DNA of 63,527 nt from Lactovum miscens (GTDB lineage Bacteria > Bacillota > Bacilli > Lactobacillales > Streptococcaceae), in NCBI RefSeq assembly GCF_014202895.1, contig NZ_JACHHV010000008.1, positions 1-63,527 of the forward strand, in the 5' to 3' direction. Below the pieces are notes generated by a model. That model saw nothing but the letters and a program-made list of their open reading frames with translations. It made no database searches and was not told the DNA's origin. Positions 38,900 to 46,984 of this stretch are shown one piece after another (the first letter of the stretch is position 1; each line of letters starts with the position of its first letter). Position numbers and translations under genes: made by a program.

Positions 38900-39307
38900 T
38901 TAATTTTTCTGATTGCTACTGATCTTATCAATTTTTTTATGGAGATTTTCCAATGATTCATGAACTTTATCATGTTTGTCTTGTAATTCATTAATAGAAT
39001 CGTTTAGCCGGTCATTTTTTTTGTGTAAATTCCGCATAGATTCTTGGAGCTCATCATTCTTTATATGGAGTCGCTTGACGGAAGTGTGTGCAGCTGTTGC
39101 TGCTCCTGCTGAAATAGCCGCACCAAGTGCACTTGTTACATTGGTGTAATTACCAAGTACAAGTTGCATATTACTCGAAGGTGCAAGTGCAGGAACAAAA
39201 AGGCCAATCACGCCAATTAAAAAAAGATAAACAAAAAGGAAAAGAAAAATGAAAATTGAGATATCGGAACTAAGTACAACTGGAATTTTATCAAGAAACT
39301 TTTTCAT
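38900..39307 (-). CDS. two-helix membrane protein with four 14-residue coiled-coil repeats
   Basis: The 135-residue protein has one strong membrane helix (about residues 15-41), a weaker Ala/Gly-rich helix (about 58-74), and then residues 80-135 made of exactly four 14-residue units: LHIKNDELQESMRN, LHKKNDRLNDSINE, LQDKHDKVHESLEN and a diverged last unit. Each is two heptads, so a coiled coil projecting from the membrane is predicted. The start at 39307 is set by a -10 box 6 nt upstream. No family was recognised. It is divergent from trmN6. Confidence 0.75.
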   Translation of the reverse strand: MKKFLDKIPVVLSSDISIFIFLFLFVYLFLIGVIGLFVPALAPSSNMQLVLGNYTNVTSALGAAISAGAATAAHTSVKRLHIKNDELQESMRNLHKKNDRLNDSINELQDKHDKVHESLENLHKKIDKISSNQKN

Positions 39308-39322
39308 ACTAAAATTATAGCA
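39305..39322 (-). promoter_or_regulatory. extended -10 promoter abutting ATG (predicted leaderless)
   Basis: On the minus strand: TGCTATAAT (39322-39314), 6 nt, ATG at 39307. Confidence 0.65.
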
Positions 39323-39333
39323 CACAACTGTCA

Positions 39334-39349
39334 TGATATAATGTGAAGA
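39334..39349 (+). promoter_or_regulatory. extended -10 promoter abutting the trmN6 ATG (predicted leaderless)
   Basis: TGATATAAT (39334-39342), 6 nt, ATG at 39349. The divergent -10 box (39314-39319) sits in the -35 zone of this promoter. Confidence 0.65.
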
Positions 39350-40104
39350 TGACAAAAATAGTTTTAAAAGCTGGCGAACGAGTGGATACAGTTGTTGAAA
39401 ACGGGGTCGAAATAATTCAAAGCCCAGAGGTCTTTTCTTTCGGGATGGATGCCGTCCTTCTTTCACACTTTCCTAGGCTTCCCAAGCGAGCAGATAGGCT
39501 CATTCTGGATCTCTGTGCTGGAAATGGAGCAGTTGGATTGCTGGCTAGTTCAAATACTAAGGCGCAGATAATTGAGGTAGAGCTTCAAGAACGTTTAGCT
39601 GATATGGCAGATCGATCAGTTAAGTTGAACAATCTGGAGGATCAAGTACGAGTGGTCTGTGACGATTTAAAAAATACTCTAAAACACATTGTTCCCTCAT
39701 CAGTTGATTTAATATTTTGTAATCCACCCTACTTTAAAGTAACAGATCAGAAGATTCTAAATGATAAGGATGCCCTGACTATCGCGAGGCACGAGGTCAT
39801 GACCAACTTTGAAAGTATCTGTTCAATTGTACAGAAAACTTTGAAACCATCGGGTCACTTTGCCTTGGTTCATAGACCAGAACGCTTTATGGAAGTTATA
39901 GATACTTTACGTGCATATAAACTACAGCCAAAAGCGATTCAGTTTGTTTACCCTAAAGCTGGGGCCGAGGCGAATTTGTTATTAATTGATGCCATAAAAG
40001 ATGGTAAATCGGGAGGCGAGAAATTCTTATCTCCCTTAATTGTTTATGATTCAGAGGGAAATTACACAAAAGAAGTTAACAAAATTTATTTTGGGGGTAA
40101 ATAA
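39349..40104 (+). CDS. tRNA1(Val) (adenine37-N6)-methyltransferase TrmN6-like
   Basis: This is a 251-residue class I SAM-dependent methyltransferase. It has the VFSFGMDAVLLSHF start, SAM-binding DLCAGNGAVGL, and catalytic N-P-P-Y (CNPPYFK), typical of adenine-N6 methylation (YfiC/YabB family). It probably modifies a tRNA. ATG 39349 is preferred over GTG 39343 because of the promoter position. It ends at a terminator shared with the convergent gene. Confidence 0.85.
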   Translation: MTKIVLKAGERVDTVVENGVEIIQSPEVFSFGMDAVLLSHFPRLPKRADRLILDLCAGNGAVGLLASSNTKAQIIEVELQERLADMADRSVKLNNLEDQVRVVCDDLKNTLKHIVPSSVDLIFCNPPYFKVTDQKILNDKDALTIARHEVMTNFESICSIVQKTLKPSGHFALVHRPERFMEVIDTLRAYKLQPKAIQFVYPKAGAEANLLLIDAIKDGKSGGEKFLSPLIVYDSEGNYTKEVNKIYFGGK

Positions 40105-40124
40105 AAAAAGCCGTTTGGCTTTTT
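40103..40124. terminator. bidirectional terminator
   Basis: AAAAAGCC, GTTT loop, GGCTTTTT. Confidence 0.9.
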
Positions 40125-40126
40125 CA

Positions 40127-40360
40127 TTATTCTTCATCGAAAACTAATTCGTATGCTTCAATCGCAACAAGATCAATGCTATCAAACTCGACAGGTTGTT
40201 TTTGCTTAGGATATTTTACACTGAAAGCTTGTGCTTCTGGATCGAAACTAACAGTGAGTTGAACTTCGCCTTCACGTTCGAAGTTATAAGTTGCTTTTGC
40301 GTTATTTTCTTCAACCAACTTGAGTAGACGGTCAAGAATTGTAGCCAAATGTGATTTCAT
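40127..40360 (-). CDS. DUF1797 (YkuJ-like) protein
   Basis: The 77-residue soluble protein has the family layout: an N-terminal helix (HLATILDRLLKLVEE), beta strands with a F-E-R-E-G-E segment, and the ending IDLVAIEAYELVFDE. Function unknown; the Bacillus YkuJ structure is a small alpha/beta fold. AAAAGGAT lies before the start. It follows lafA on the same strand after 63 bp. Confidence 0.8.
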   Translation of the reverse strand: MKSHLATILDRLLKLVEENNAKATYNFEREGEVQLTVSFDPEAQAFSVKYPKQKQPVEFDSIDLVAIEAYELVFDEE

Positions 40361-40423
40361 GATTATAATCCTTTTCTTTTATTTAGAATCTTTGAAATAT
40401 CGAGTATAATTTTCAAATTCTAG

Positions 40424-41836
40424 TTAATCCTCCTTATTTAAATCAGTCTCCTCATCATTTAATGAATGAGACTGATTTAGGGAATCTGAACTTTTATTCG
40501 CTTTAATTTTAACATATTTCGAGGCTTTTGAGACTTTTGAAATCAAGGAATGACCTGTTTCATAGATTTTTTTGGTCTGGTCGCTAATAACATCAGTGAC
40601 TTGGTTTCTAACAATCTTCATGTTTCCTACGGTACCTATTCCGAACAGCAACATACTGTTTGTCATATGTTCCATTGGAGGAATGTAATTAGTAATCATC
40701 CAGTCATAGAAGTCAGCTACCTTACGTCCAAAGTTTTCAGAAGAAATTTCGTAAAGCTTTCTATCAAAGGTTGCAGAATCAAATGGAACATTTTGTTTAA
40801 TTGCTTTCAATGTGATTGAAGCAATCTCGTGTTCATTCTCGAACAAGTAACCAAACATATCATTATTGACAATTCGTTTTAAATAAGGATTCTCCCAAGC
40901 AATCACGGGCGTTCCTGAAGCAATAGACTCTGTAAAGGTAAGACCTTGAGTTTCAGAAGTAGAAGCAGAGATGAAAAAGTCAGCGGCCTTGTAATAAAAA
41001 ACAACTTCCTCATTTGGAATGGGACCAACAAACTTTACAATATTTTCTAGCTGTTTTTCATTGACAATGGCTTCTAGATCATGACGATAGGGGCCATCAC
41101 CAACAATAATAAGTTTGACTTTAGTATTTTGTTGGATTTCAGGCAGAGCCCTTAGAACCGCTTGAATATTCTTTTCTTGTGAAAGACGACAGAGGCTCAG
41201 AAGCATGGTCTCACCTGTTTGAATTCCCAACTCCTCACGAAGCTTTTCTGAATCAACTTTGCTGATATCAGGACGTGTAAATTTCTTTAACTCTATACCA
41301 GTTGCAATAACACGCAAGGGAATCTTTACACCATAATCTATAATGGCTTGTTCGGTCATTTCTGAAGGACATATAATTCCTTCTGTTCCTAGGAGAAAGG
41401 TACGAATGACATATTTAACAGCACTCGGATGAATCAATTTACCATTAGCAATGTAATGAAGATAGTCCTCATACTTGGTATGGAGTGTATGAATTACTGG
41501 AATTTTTAAGCGATTAGCTACAACTTTTCCGAGAATTCCTACTCCAAACTCTGTCTGGGTGTGAACGATATCAAGCTTGTATTTACTTGCGATTGATAAA
41601 GCAGTTGGTAAGCCAACCATCACGATGCGACGTTCTTCCATGGATACAAATGGAACTGAACGAAGCCGGATAATGTTTTCAGCTTGATCCTGAATTTCAT
41701 CTGAATTTGGATCTGTGGTCGTAAAAATATAAACTGTATTACCAAGACGAATCAATTCATCTCGCAATGTTTTTATTGAGGTTGAAACACCAGAAATTTG
41801 AGGGAAATAGGTGTCTGAAAAAATACCAATTTTCAT
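40424..41836 (-). CDS. lafA: 1,2-diacylglycerol 3-glucosyltransferase (glycolipid synthase, GT4)
   Basis: The 470-residue GT-B enzyme is very similar to the pneumococcal/Listeria monoglucosyl-diacylglycerol synthase. It has MKIGIFSDTYFPQISGVSTS, HTQTEFGVGILGK, HTLHTKYEDYLHYI, and the E-x7-E motif in STSETQGLTFTESIASG. It makes the glycolipid anchor of lipoteichoic acid at the inner face of the membrane. GGAGG is 12 nt from the start. About 75-90 C-terminal residues, basic and Ser-rich, extend beyond shorter homologues. It lies 42 bp after lafB. Confidence 0.88.
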   Translation of the reverse strand: MKIGIFSDTYFPQISGVSTSIKTLRDELIRLGNTVYIFTTTDPNSDEIQDQAENIIRLRSVPFVSMEERRIVMVGLPTALSIASKYKLDIVHTQTEFGVGILGKVVANRLKIPVIHTLHTKYEDYLHYIANGKLIHPSAVKYVIRTFLLGTEGIICPSEMTEQAIIDYGVKIPLRVIATGIELKKFTRPDISKVDSEKLREELGIQTGETMLLSLCRLSQEKNIQAVLRALPEIQQNTKVKLIIVGDGPYRHDLEAIVNEKQLENIVKFVGPIPNEEVVFYYKAADFFISASTSETQGLTFTESIASGTPVIAWENPYLKRIVNNDMFGYLFENEHEIASITLKAIKQNVPFDSATFDRKLYEISSENFGRKVADFYDWMITNYIPPMEHMTNSMLLFGIGTVGNMKIVRNQVTDVISDQTKKIYETGHSLISKVSKASKYVKIKANKSSDSLNQSHSLNDEETDLNKED

Positions 41837-41878
41837 AAAGAGTTGAATCCTCCAGATTATTCTAACTAGGGTTCGGAC

Positions 41879-42937
41879 CTAATACTTGACTAACTCTGCT
41901 TGTTCTTTGTAAAAGTCTTCCCAAATCTTTGTTAAACTTTCTTCCGAATAAGTAGCGGCCACATCTTTTGACATTTCTTTGAAGTGTTTTAGAAGTGAGC
42001 GATCTTTTGACACCTTTTTTAGCTGGGCGTCCATCTCTTCAATATCTTGACAGGGAATATATTTTTCAGATAAGATGTTGTGATATAGATCTAGGTCACG
42101 TAGCATTATTGGTGCTCCACAACTAGCAGCCTCTAAGATTGACATAGGAAAAAGTTCGTCATAACTTGGAAGTAAGAAGAGATCAGCAATGTTACAAAGG
42201 CTACGAATTTCGTCACGGCTGACAATACCTGTAAAAATACAATTTTGAGGATGATTATTAACAAGTTCCTTGTAGTGTTTATAATTTCCTGTGATACGGC
42301 CAAAGGAGAAACCTCCTGCCCAGAGAAAAGTTATATCTGGATTACGCTTAGCAAGAGCAACAAAATCATCAATACCTTTGCGATATTGAATTTGACCAGT
42401 ACCAACAACTAAGAAGCGATTGTCTGGAATATTGTATTTCTTACGAATCACTGGCTTCTCGTCGATAGGAATTTCGTAAAATTGCTCTTTAGCAACAAAG
42501 TTTGGGATATAGCTCACACGTTCAGGTTCCATCCCAATATCGATCAGTTTTTGTTTGAAATCTGGGTTCACAACAACAAGTTGATCCATTCGACGGTAGA
42601 AGGATTTAACATAGGCCTTAAAAATCCAGAAGAGCGGGAGTGGCAACATAATGGACCCATCTAAAGTCTCTGGTAAAAAGTGAACATAACCTATTCGGCG
42701 TCCAATATGTTTTTTACTCAAAAAGCTCTGCAAGTAGAAGAGAAAATCTACAGTATGATAGTGGGTAATATCCGCTTTAGCAAAAATCTTGTTAATAGTT
42801 AAATCAAGAGTCTCACTATTATAGGTTCTTAAGAGACGAATAAGCTCACGGTAAGCGGAACCAACACCTTGCCCAGCGATTTTGTCAGCAGAGGACATCA
42901 TATTAATGGTGATTTTTGATTTCTTATTTGAAGTCAT
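41879..42937 (-). CDS. lafB: glycolipid glycosyltransferase, CpoA/LafB-like (GT4)
   Basis: The 352-residue GT-B protein has the hallmarks of the CpoA group: NMMSSADKIAGQGVGSAY, YVHFLPETLDGS, and E-x7-E in YDELFPMSILEAAS. The homologue adds a second sugar (galactose in pneumococcus) to glucosyl-diacylglycerol. The start ATG 42937 is chosen over an upstream TTG because a -10 box ends 7 nt before it. It forms an operon with lafA. Confidence 0.85.
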   Translation of the reverse strand: MTSNKKSKITINMMSSADKIAGQGVGSAYRELIRLLRTYNSETLDLTINKIFAKADITHYHTVDFLFYLQSFLSKKHIGRRIGYVHFLPETLDGSIMLPLPLFWIFKAYVKSFYRRMDQLVVVNPDFKQKLIDIGMEPERVSYIPNFVAKEQFYEIPIDEKPVIRKKYNIPDNRFLVVGTGQIQYRKGIDDFVALAKRNPDITFLWAGGFSFGRITGNYKHYKELVNNHPQNCIFTGIVSRDEIRSLCNIADLFLLPSYDELFPMSILEAASCGAPIMLRDLDLYHNILSEKYIPCQDIEEMDAQLKKVSKDRSLLKHFKEMSKDVAATYSEESLTKIWEDFYKEQAELVKY

Positions 42938-42953
42938 ACCCTTTATTTTACCA
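42937..42953 (-). promoter_or_regulatory. extended -10 promoter abutting the lafB ATG (predicted leaderless)
   Basis: On the minus strand: TGGTAAAAT (42953-42945), 7 nt, ATG at 42937. AAAGGG lies only 1 nt from the ATG, too close for a ribosome site. Confidence 0.5.
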
Positions 42954-43018
42954 TATAAAAGTGGCTTACGTTTGTCAAATTTCAATCAGGAATATTTGGA
43001 AAGAAGTACCAAACAGAA

Positions 43019-43041
43019 TAAAAAAGGCACTTGGCCTTTTC
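43019..43041 (-). terminator. terminator after htrA
   Basis: On the minus strand: AAAAGGC, CAAGT loop, GCCTTTTTT. Confidence 0.8.
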
Positions 43042-43057
43042 CCTGTTCAATCGAATT

Positions 43058-44293
43058 TTAATTTGTTGCTTTCAATTGGCTTGAATCCTTAGTAAAATGA
43101 ACACTCACAGTCTGAGCTTTACCATCACGATAGAGGGTAATTTTTGCTGTGTCACCGACATTGTAGTTGAGCAATTGCGAAGATAGGGCCGCACCAGTTG
43201 AAATTGATGTGTTGTCAATTTGAGTAATTACATCACCAGCTTTTATGCCCGCTAAGGTAGCAGGAAAGCCATCAGTGACTTGAGCCACATAGACACCATT
43301 CACAACCGTTGAAGGGAGATTAAGTTTACCAAGCGTTGTTGTGTCTAAATCAGTAAGGTCTTGCATAGAGATTCCAAGTGCAACAGTTTTTTTATTATTT
43401 TCAATCTTATTTAGTACATTAACAACATCGTTTGAAGGAATAGAAAATCCCATTCCTTCAAGTGCTGTAGTTCCATCGCTAGTGGTTGCCAATTTGCTTG
43501 AATTAATACCAATGATCTGTCCTTTTATATTAACTAAAGGACCACCTGAGTTACCAGGGTTAATGGCAGCATCAGTTTGTATTGCATTAATGTTTGAAGT
43601 GACATTGCTAGTGTTGTCTTCACTTGGGTTGTAAACAACAGAACGGTTTACGGCCGAGACAATACCTTCAGTGGCAGAATTAGCAAATTGGACACCATTT
43701 GGTGAACCAATGGCAATTGCTGGTTCACCAACTGTTAATTTTGAGGAATCAGCAAATGAAGCCACAGTTGTTACATCAGCTGAAGAAATTTTTATGACAG
43801 CCAAATCTTTGGTAGGATCAGTTCCGACCAAAGTAGCTGCAACTGTAATTCCATTTGAAAGCTGCACTTTAAGCTGGTTAGAACCACTGACAACGTGGTA
43901 ATTTGTCACAAGATAAGCGTCATTTCCATCTTTTTTGTAAATTACACCAGAGCCTTCACTTGTTAGTTGAGGGGTTGTCGTATCTGAATTACTATTACTA
44001 TTATTATTAGTATTGCTACTACCAAAAAACTGATCATAAATGCTATTTGAATTAGAGCTTGTACTTGGTGTTTGGTAATTCAAAACAGAAACAACGGCGT
44101 TTTGAATTTTTGCAATCGCTGTTGTTGAATCGGTTGTTACCTGAGTTGCAGTTGTTATTACCTTTGAAGTTCCAGTTGATGAGTTATTTATCAAGCCACC
44201 TTGGATTTGCTGATAGGCAACACCTCCAGAAAGGGCAATTACACCACCAGCAACACTGGATAAAAAATATTTGACCCATGAACTTTTTGCCAT
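43058..44293 (-). CDS. htrA: surface serine protease HtrA/DegP
   Basis: The 411-residue protein has an N-terminal membrane anchor (about residues 9-30), a Ser/Asn-rich linker, a trypsin-like domain with the triad H133 (TNYHVV), D163 (TKDLAVI) and S249 (NPGNSGGP), and one PDZ domain (about 310-400). It degrades misfolded exported proteins on the outer face of the membrane. GGAGAG is present before ATG 44293. A CiaR-type direct repeat lies upstream. Confidence 0.96.
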   Translation of the reverse strand: MAKSSWVKYFLSSVAGGVIALSGGVAYQQIQGGLINNSSTGTSKVITTATQVTTDSTTAIAKIQNAVVSVLNYQTPSTSSNSNSIYDQFFGSSNTNNNSNSNSDTTTPQLTSEGSGVIYKKDGNDAYLVTNYHVVSGSNQLKVQLSNGITVAATLVGTDPTKDLAVIKISSADVTTVASFADSSKLTVGEPAIAIGSPNGVQFANSATEGIVSAVNRSVVYNPSEDNTSNVTSNINAIQTDAAINPGNSGGPLVNIKGQIIGINSSKLATTSDGTTALEGMGFSIPSNDVVNVLNKIENNKKTVALGISMQDLTDLDTTTLGKLNLPSTVVNGVYVAQVTDGFPATLAGIKAGDVITQIDNTSISTGAALSSQLLNYNVGDTAKITLYRDGKAQTVSVHFTKDSSQLKATN

Positions 44294-44342
44294 AGTCTCT
44301 CCATTTCATTTTTTTAATATAAGCATATTTTAAGAATAGCAA

Positions 44343-44359
44343 CTTAATAATAGCTTAAA
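44343..44359 (-). promoter_or_regulatory. CiaR-type direct repeat upstream of htrA
   Basis: On the minus strand: TTTAAG-CTATT-ATTAAG (44359-44343), one mismatch from the streptococcal CiaR box TTTAAG-N5-TTTAAG. A TAAAAT -10 follows about 10 bp later, so the site overlaps the -35 zone. Confidence 0.55.
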
Positions 44360-44380
44360 GGCTCTAGCAGTGCAAGCTTC

Positions 44381-44412
44381 TAGTTTTCCACTTTTTTCTG
44401 TGGAAAAGTAGA
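44381..44412. repeat. imperfect 12-bp palindrome with DnaA-box-like arms
   Basis: CTAGTTTTCCAC and GTGGAAAAGTAG pair with one mismatch around TTTTTTCT. The right arm contains TGTGGAAAA, one base from a DnaA box. Confidence 0.5.
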
Positions 44413-44543
44413 AGAAAATTGTGGAAAGTATATTTGTATTTCACAGATATGTGTATAATTTTGTAAAAATGTGGAGGAATCAAGCTTTCACAAAACTTTC
44501 ATATGATTTTCATTTTTTCAGTGGATAAAATAAAAAGAGGTTA

Positions 44544-44559
44544 TGATAGAATGATTTCA
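44544..44559 (+). promoter_or_regulatory. extended -10 promoter abutting the rlmH ATG (predicted leaderless)
   Basis: TGATAGAAT (44544-44552), 6 nt, ATG at 44559. Confidence 0.55.
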
Positions 44560-45038
44560 TGAAATGCAAAATAATTGCGCTCGGAAAGTTAAAGGAAGCC
44601 TATCTCCGAGCAGGAATAGAAGAATATAAAAAACGTATGCAAGCCTTTGGTGGACTTGAAATTATTGAATTGATAGATGAGAGAATTCCGGAAAACCCTT
44701 CGGATAAAGAAATTTTGGCCATAAAAAATCGTGAAGGTAAAAAAGTCTTATCCATAATCAAAAATGATGAAAAAGTGATTGCCTTGACTTTAGATGGAAT
44801 GCCTCTCACAAGTGAGAGCTTATTGGAGAAGATGAACGAATGGGTTACCTATGGTGCATCTAACATCACTTTTCTGATAGGGGGATCGTTAGGATTGTCC
44901 GATGAAGTTCAGAATCGAGCAGATTTAAAATTAAATTTTGGCAGAATGACACTTCCTCATCAACTGATGCGACTTGTTTTGGCAGAACAAATATATAGGG
45001 TAAATATGATTAATCGAGGGAGTACTTATCATAAGTAA
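44559..45038 (+). CDS. rlmH: 23S rRNA (pseudouridine1915-N3)-methyltransferase
   Basis: The 159-residue SPOUT methyltransferase has MKCKIIALGKLKE at the start, the knot segment FLIGGSLGLSDEV and the C-terminal HQLMRLVLAEQIYRVN-type signature. The length is normal. It methylates pseudouridine 1915 in helix 69 of 23S rRNA on assembled ribosomes. htrA is divergent, as in streptococci, but no parB/dnaA is seen here. Confidence 0.95.
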   Translation: MKCKIIALGKLKEAYLRAGIEEYKKRMQAFGGLEIIELIDERIPENPSDKEILAIKNREGKKVLSIIKNDEKVIALTLDGMPLTSESLLEKMNEWVTYGASNITFLIGGSLGLSDEVQNRADLKLNFGRMTLPHQLMRLVLAEQIYRVNMINRGSTYHK

Positions 45039-45110
45039 AATTAAGCCAAGAGTTCAAGTGGCTAGAAGTCTTTGTTAGCTTGTTCATAATTCATTAATCA
45101 TGTAATTTTC

Positions 45111-45127
45111 TGATATAATATTGAAAA
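45111..45127 (+). promoter_or_regulatory. extended -10 promoter abutting the yqeG ATG (predicted leaderless)
   Basis: TGATATAAT (45111-45119), 7 nt, ATG at 45127. Confidence 0.6.
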
Positions 45128-45660
45128 TGGAAATCGAAAATTATATCCCAGATTTTTATCTTGAAGCTATCTATCAGCTTGATACGAAGACACTTGAGAA
45201 ACTGGGAATTACTTTAGTATTAGCAGATCTTGACAATACTTTGACGGCCTGGAATAATCCTGATGGAACGGTTGAGATGAGGACTTGGCTTGAAGAAATG
45301 AAAAGAGATGGCATTGAAGTGTGTGTCGTTTCAAATAATCATCAAAAACGCGTTGCACGTGCTGTTGCACCTTTTAATATCGACTTTGTTTATGACTCAA
45401 TGAAGCCCTTTGCAAAAGGAATAAAAGAAGCTATGAGGCGCTTTAATGGTACAACTGACAATACTATTTTAGTTGGAGATCAACGAATGACAGATATCCG
45501 TGCGGCTCATCGTGCTGGTATTCGTAGTGTCCTTGTGAAACCTTTGATAGAGTCAGATCATTGGCAGACGCAGTTCAATCGTTGGCGAGAGCGCCGCAGA
45601 ACAAAGAGAATCGAAGCAAAATATGGGGAAACGCTATATAAGACCAAGATTAATAATTAA
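45127..45660 (+). CDS. yqeG: YqeG family HAD IIIA-type phosphatase
   Basis: The 177-residue protein has HAD motif I D-L-D-N-T (LADLDNTLTAW), motif II VVSNNHQKR, and the VGDQRMTDIRAAHRAG motif. It is conserved with yqeH in Firmicutes. Its substrate is unknown; a role near ribosome assembly or membrane phosphate metabolism has been guessed from its neighbourhood. ATG 45127 is preferred over TTG 45121 from the promoter spacing. Confidence 0.9.
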   Translation: MEIENYIPDFYLEAIYQLDTKTLEKLGITLVLADLDNTLTAWNNPDGTVEMRTWLEEMKRDGIEVCVVSNNHQKRVARAVAPFNIDFVYDSMKPFAKGIKEAMRRFNGTTDNTILVGDQRMTDIRAAHRAGIRSVLVKPLIESDHWQTQFNRWRERRRTKRIEAKYGETLYKTKINN

Positions 45661-45768
45661 GACTCCGTCAGTATTTTTGGAGTTCTTAATTTTTCTAGGT
45701 CTAAAAAGTGTGAAAACTTAAGTAGTCTGAAAATTTCAACAATAATCTTGCAATGTTGAAAATGTCTA

Positions 45769-45784
45769 TGATATAATAGAAGCA
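45769..45784 (+). promoter_or_regulatory. extended -10 promoter abutting the yqeH ATG (predicted leaderless)
   Basis: TTGCAA (45748-45753), 18 bp, TGATATAAT (45769-45777), 6 nt, ATG at 45784. Confidence 0.65.
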
Positions 45785-46881
45785 TGGAAAATCATGAAGA
45801 ACTACGGTGTATCGGCTGCGGTACAATTATACAAACAAAAAATCCCGAGGCGTTGGGTTATCTCCCACAGGCAGCATTGGATAAGAAGTCTGAAAATGAA
45901 GCTGTTTATTGCCAACGCTGTTTCCGCTTGCGTAATTATAATGAAATTGCACCTGCCAGCTTGACTGATGAAGATTTCCAAAAGATGATTGTGGAAATTG
46001 GTAAGAAGAATGCGCTGATTATCAATGTTGTGGATATTTTTGACCTAAATGGCTCAATGATTCCAAACCTGACACAATATATTGGGAAAAATGATGTGAT
46101 TCTCGTTGCAAATAAGCTCGATGTCTTACCTCGTTCGCTCAATCCCAATAAATTGACCAAATGGGTGGAAACGCAAGTGCGATCAATGGGACTGAAAACG
46201 AAGGCCGTTTTGGTAATGTCCGCTCGTCATGAATATGATGTTTATGAGCTTCTTGAGCTTGTAGCAACACACAAGAAAAATCGAGATGTTTATATTGTCG
46301 GTGTGACAAACGTAGGAAAGTCAACTTTGACAAATGCCATTATTAAATATGAAACTGGGATCAGCGATTTGGTTACAACCAGTCGTTTCCCTGGGACAAC
46401 CCTTGATCAGATTGAAATTCCCTTGAATGATGATTCAATTTTAATTGATACACCAGGAATTATTCATAAAGGTCAGATGGCCCATTATCTGAATACAGAA
46501 GATTTGAAGTTGGTTTCCCCGAAGAAAGAAATTAAACCTAAAACTTGGCAGCTCAATTCGGATCAAACTCTTTTCTTAGGTGGATTGGCTCGATTTGATT
46601 TTGTTTCAGGAGCTAAGCAAGGTTTCACAACTTATTTTGATAATGAGTTAGAAATTCACAGAACGAAGTCTCAAGGAGCAGATGACTTTTATCAAAAACA
46701 TGCGGGTGAATTATTGAAACCAAGCGTGTCAAAAAATCTGGATCGTCATGAGTTTAATGTTAAAGGAAAAACTGATCTTGTTATATCAGGCTTAGGTTGG
46801 ATTAGCGTGTCTGGTAAAGCAACAGTTGCAGTATGGGCACCCGCTGGTGTGGACGTGCTAACAAGAAGTGCTCTGATTTAA
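45784..46881 (+). CDS. yqeH: ribosome biogenesis GTPase YqeH
   Basis: The 365-residue protein has an N-terminal zinc finger (C-I-G-C and C-Q-R-C), then a circularly permuted GTPase: G4 NKLD before G1 GVTNVGKST and G3 DTPG. The C-terminal domain probably binds RNA. It is needed for 30S subunit assembly. The usual downstream genes of this cluster (yhbY, nadD, yqeK) are absent; a terminator and an S66 peptidase follow. Confidence 0.95.
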   Translation: MENHEELRCIGCGTIIQTKNPEALGYLPQAALDKKSENEAVYCQRCFRLRNYNEIAPASLTDEDFQKMIVEIGKKNALIINVVDIFDLNGSMIPNLTQYIGKNDVILVANKLDVLPRSLNPNKLTKWVETQVRSMGLKTKAVLVMSARHEYDVYELLELVATHKKNRDVYIVGVTNVGKSTLTNAIIKYETGISDLVTTSRFPGTTLDQIEIPLNDDSILIDTPGIIHKGQMAHYLNTEDLKLVSPKKEIKPKTWQLNSDQTLFLGGLARFDFVSGAKQGFTTYFDNELEIHRTKSQGADDFYQKHAGELLKPSVSKNLDRHEFNVKGKTDLVISGLGWISVSGKATVAVWAPAGVDVLTRSALI

Positions 46882-46908
46882 CAAAAATTTGATTATAAGT
46901 AAATATAG

Positions 46909-46938
46909 AAAGGCTTGATTAATTCAAGCTTTTTTTCT
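46909..46938 (+). terminator. terminator after yqeH
   Basis: GCTTGA and TCAAGC with a 5-nt loop and a T-run. Confidence 0.8.
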
Positions 46939-46984
46939 CTCCCTTTGTTATAATTTTTGAAAATGGGGGAGGCATAAAAGTAAT

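Noticed and set aside
44294-44558. Replication origin between htrA and rlmH
   Set aside because: DnaA-like boxes exist, but dnaA, dnaN, parB and a clear unwinding element are absent, so only a weak DnaA-box cluster is claimed.
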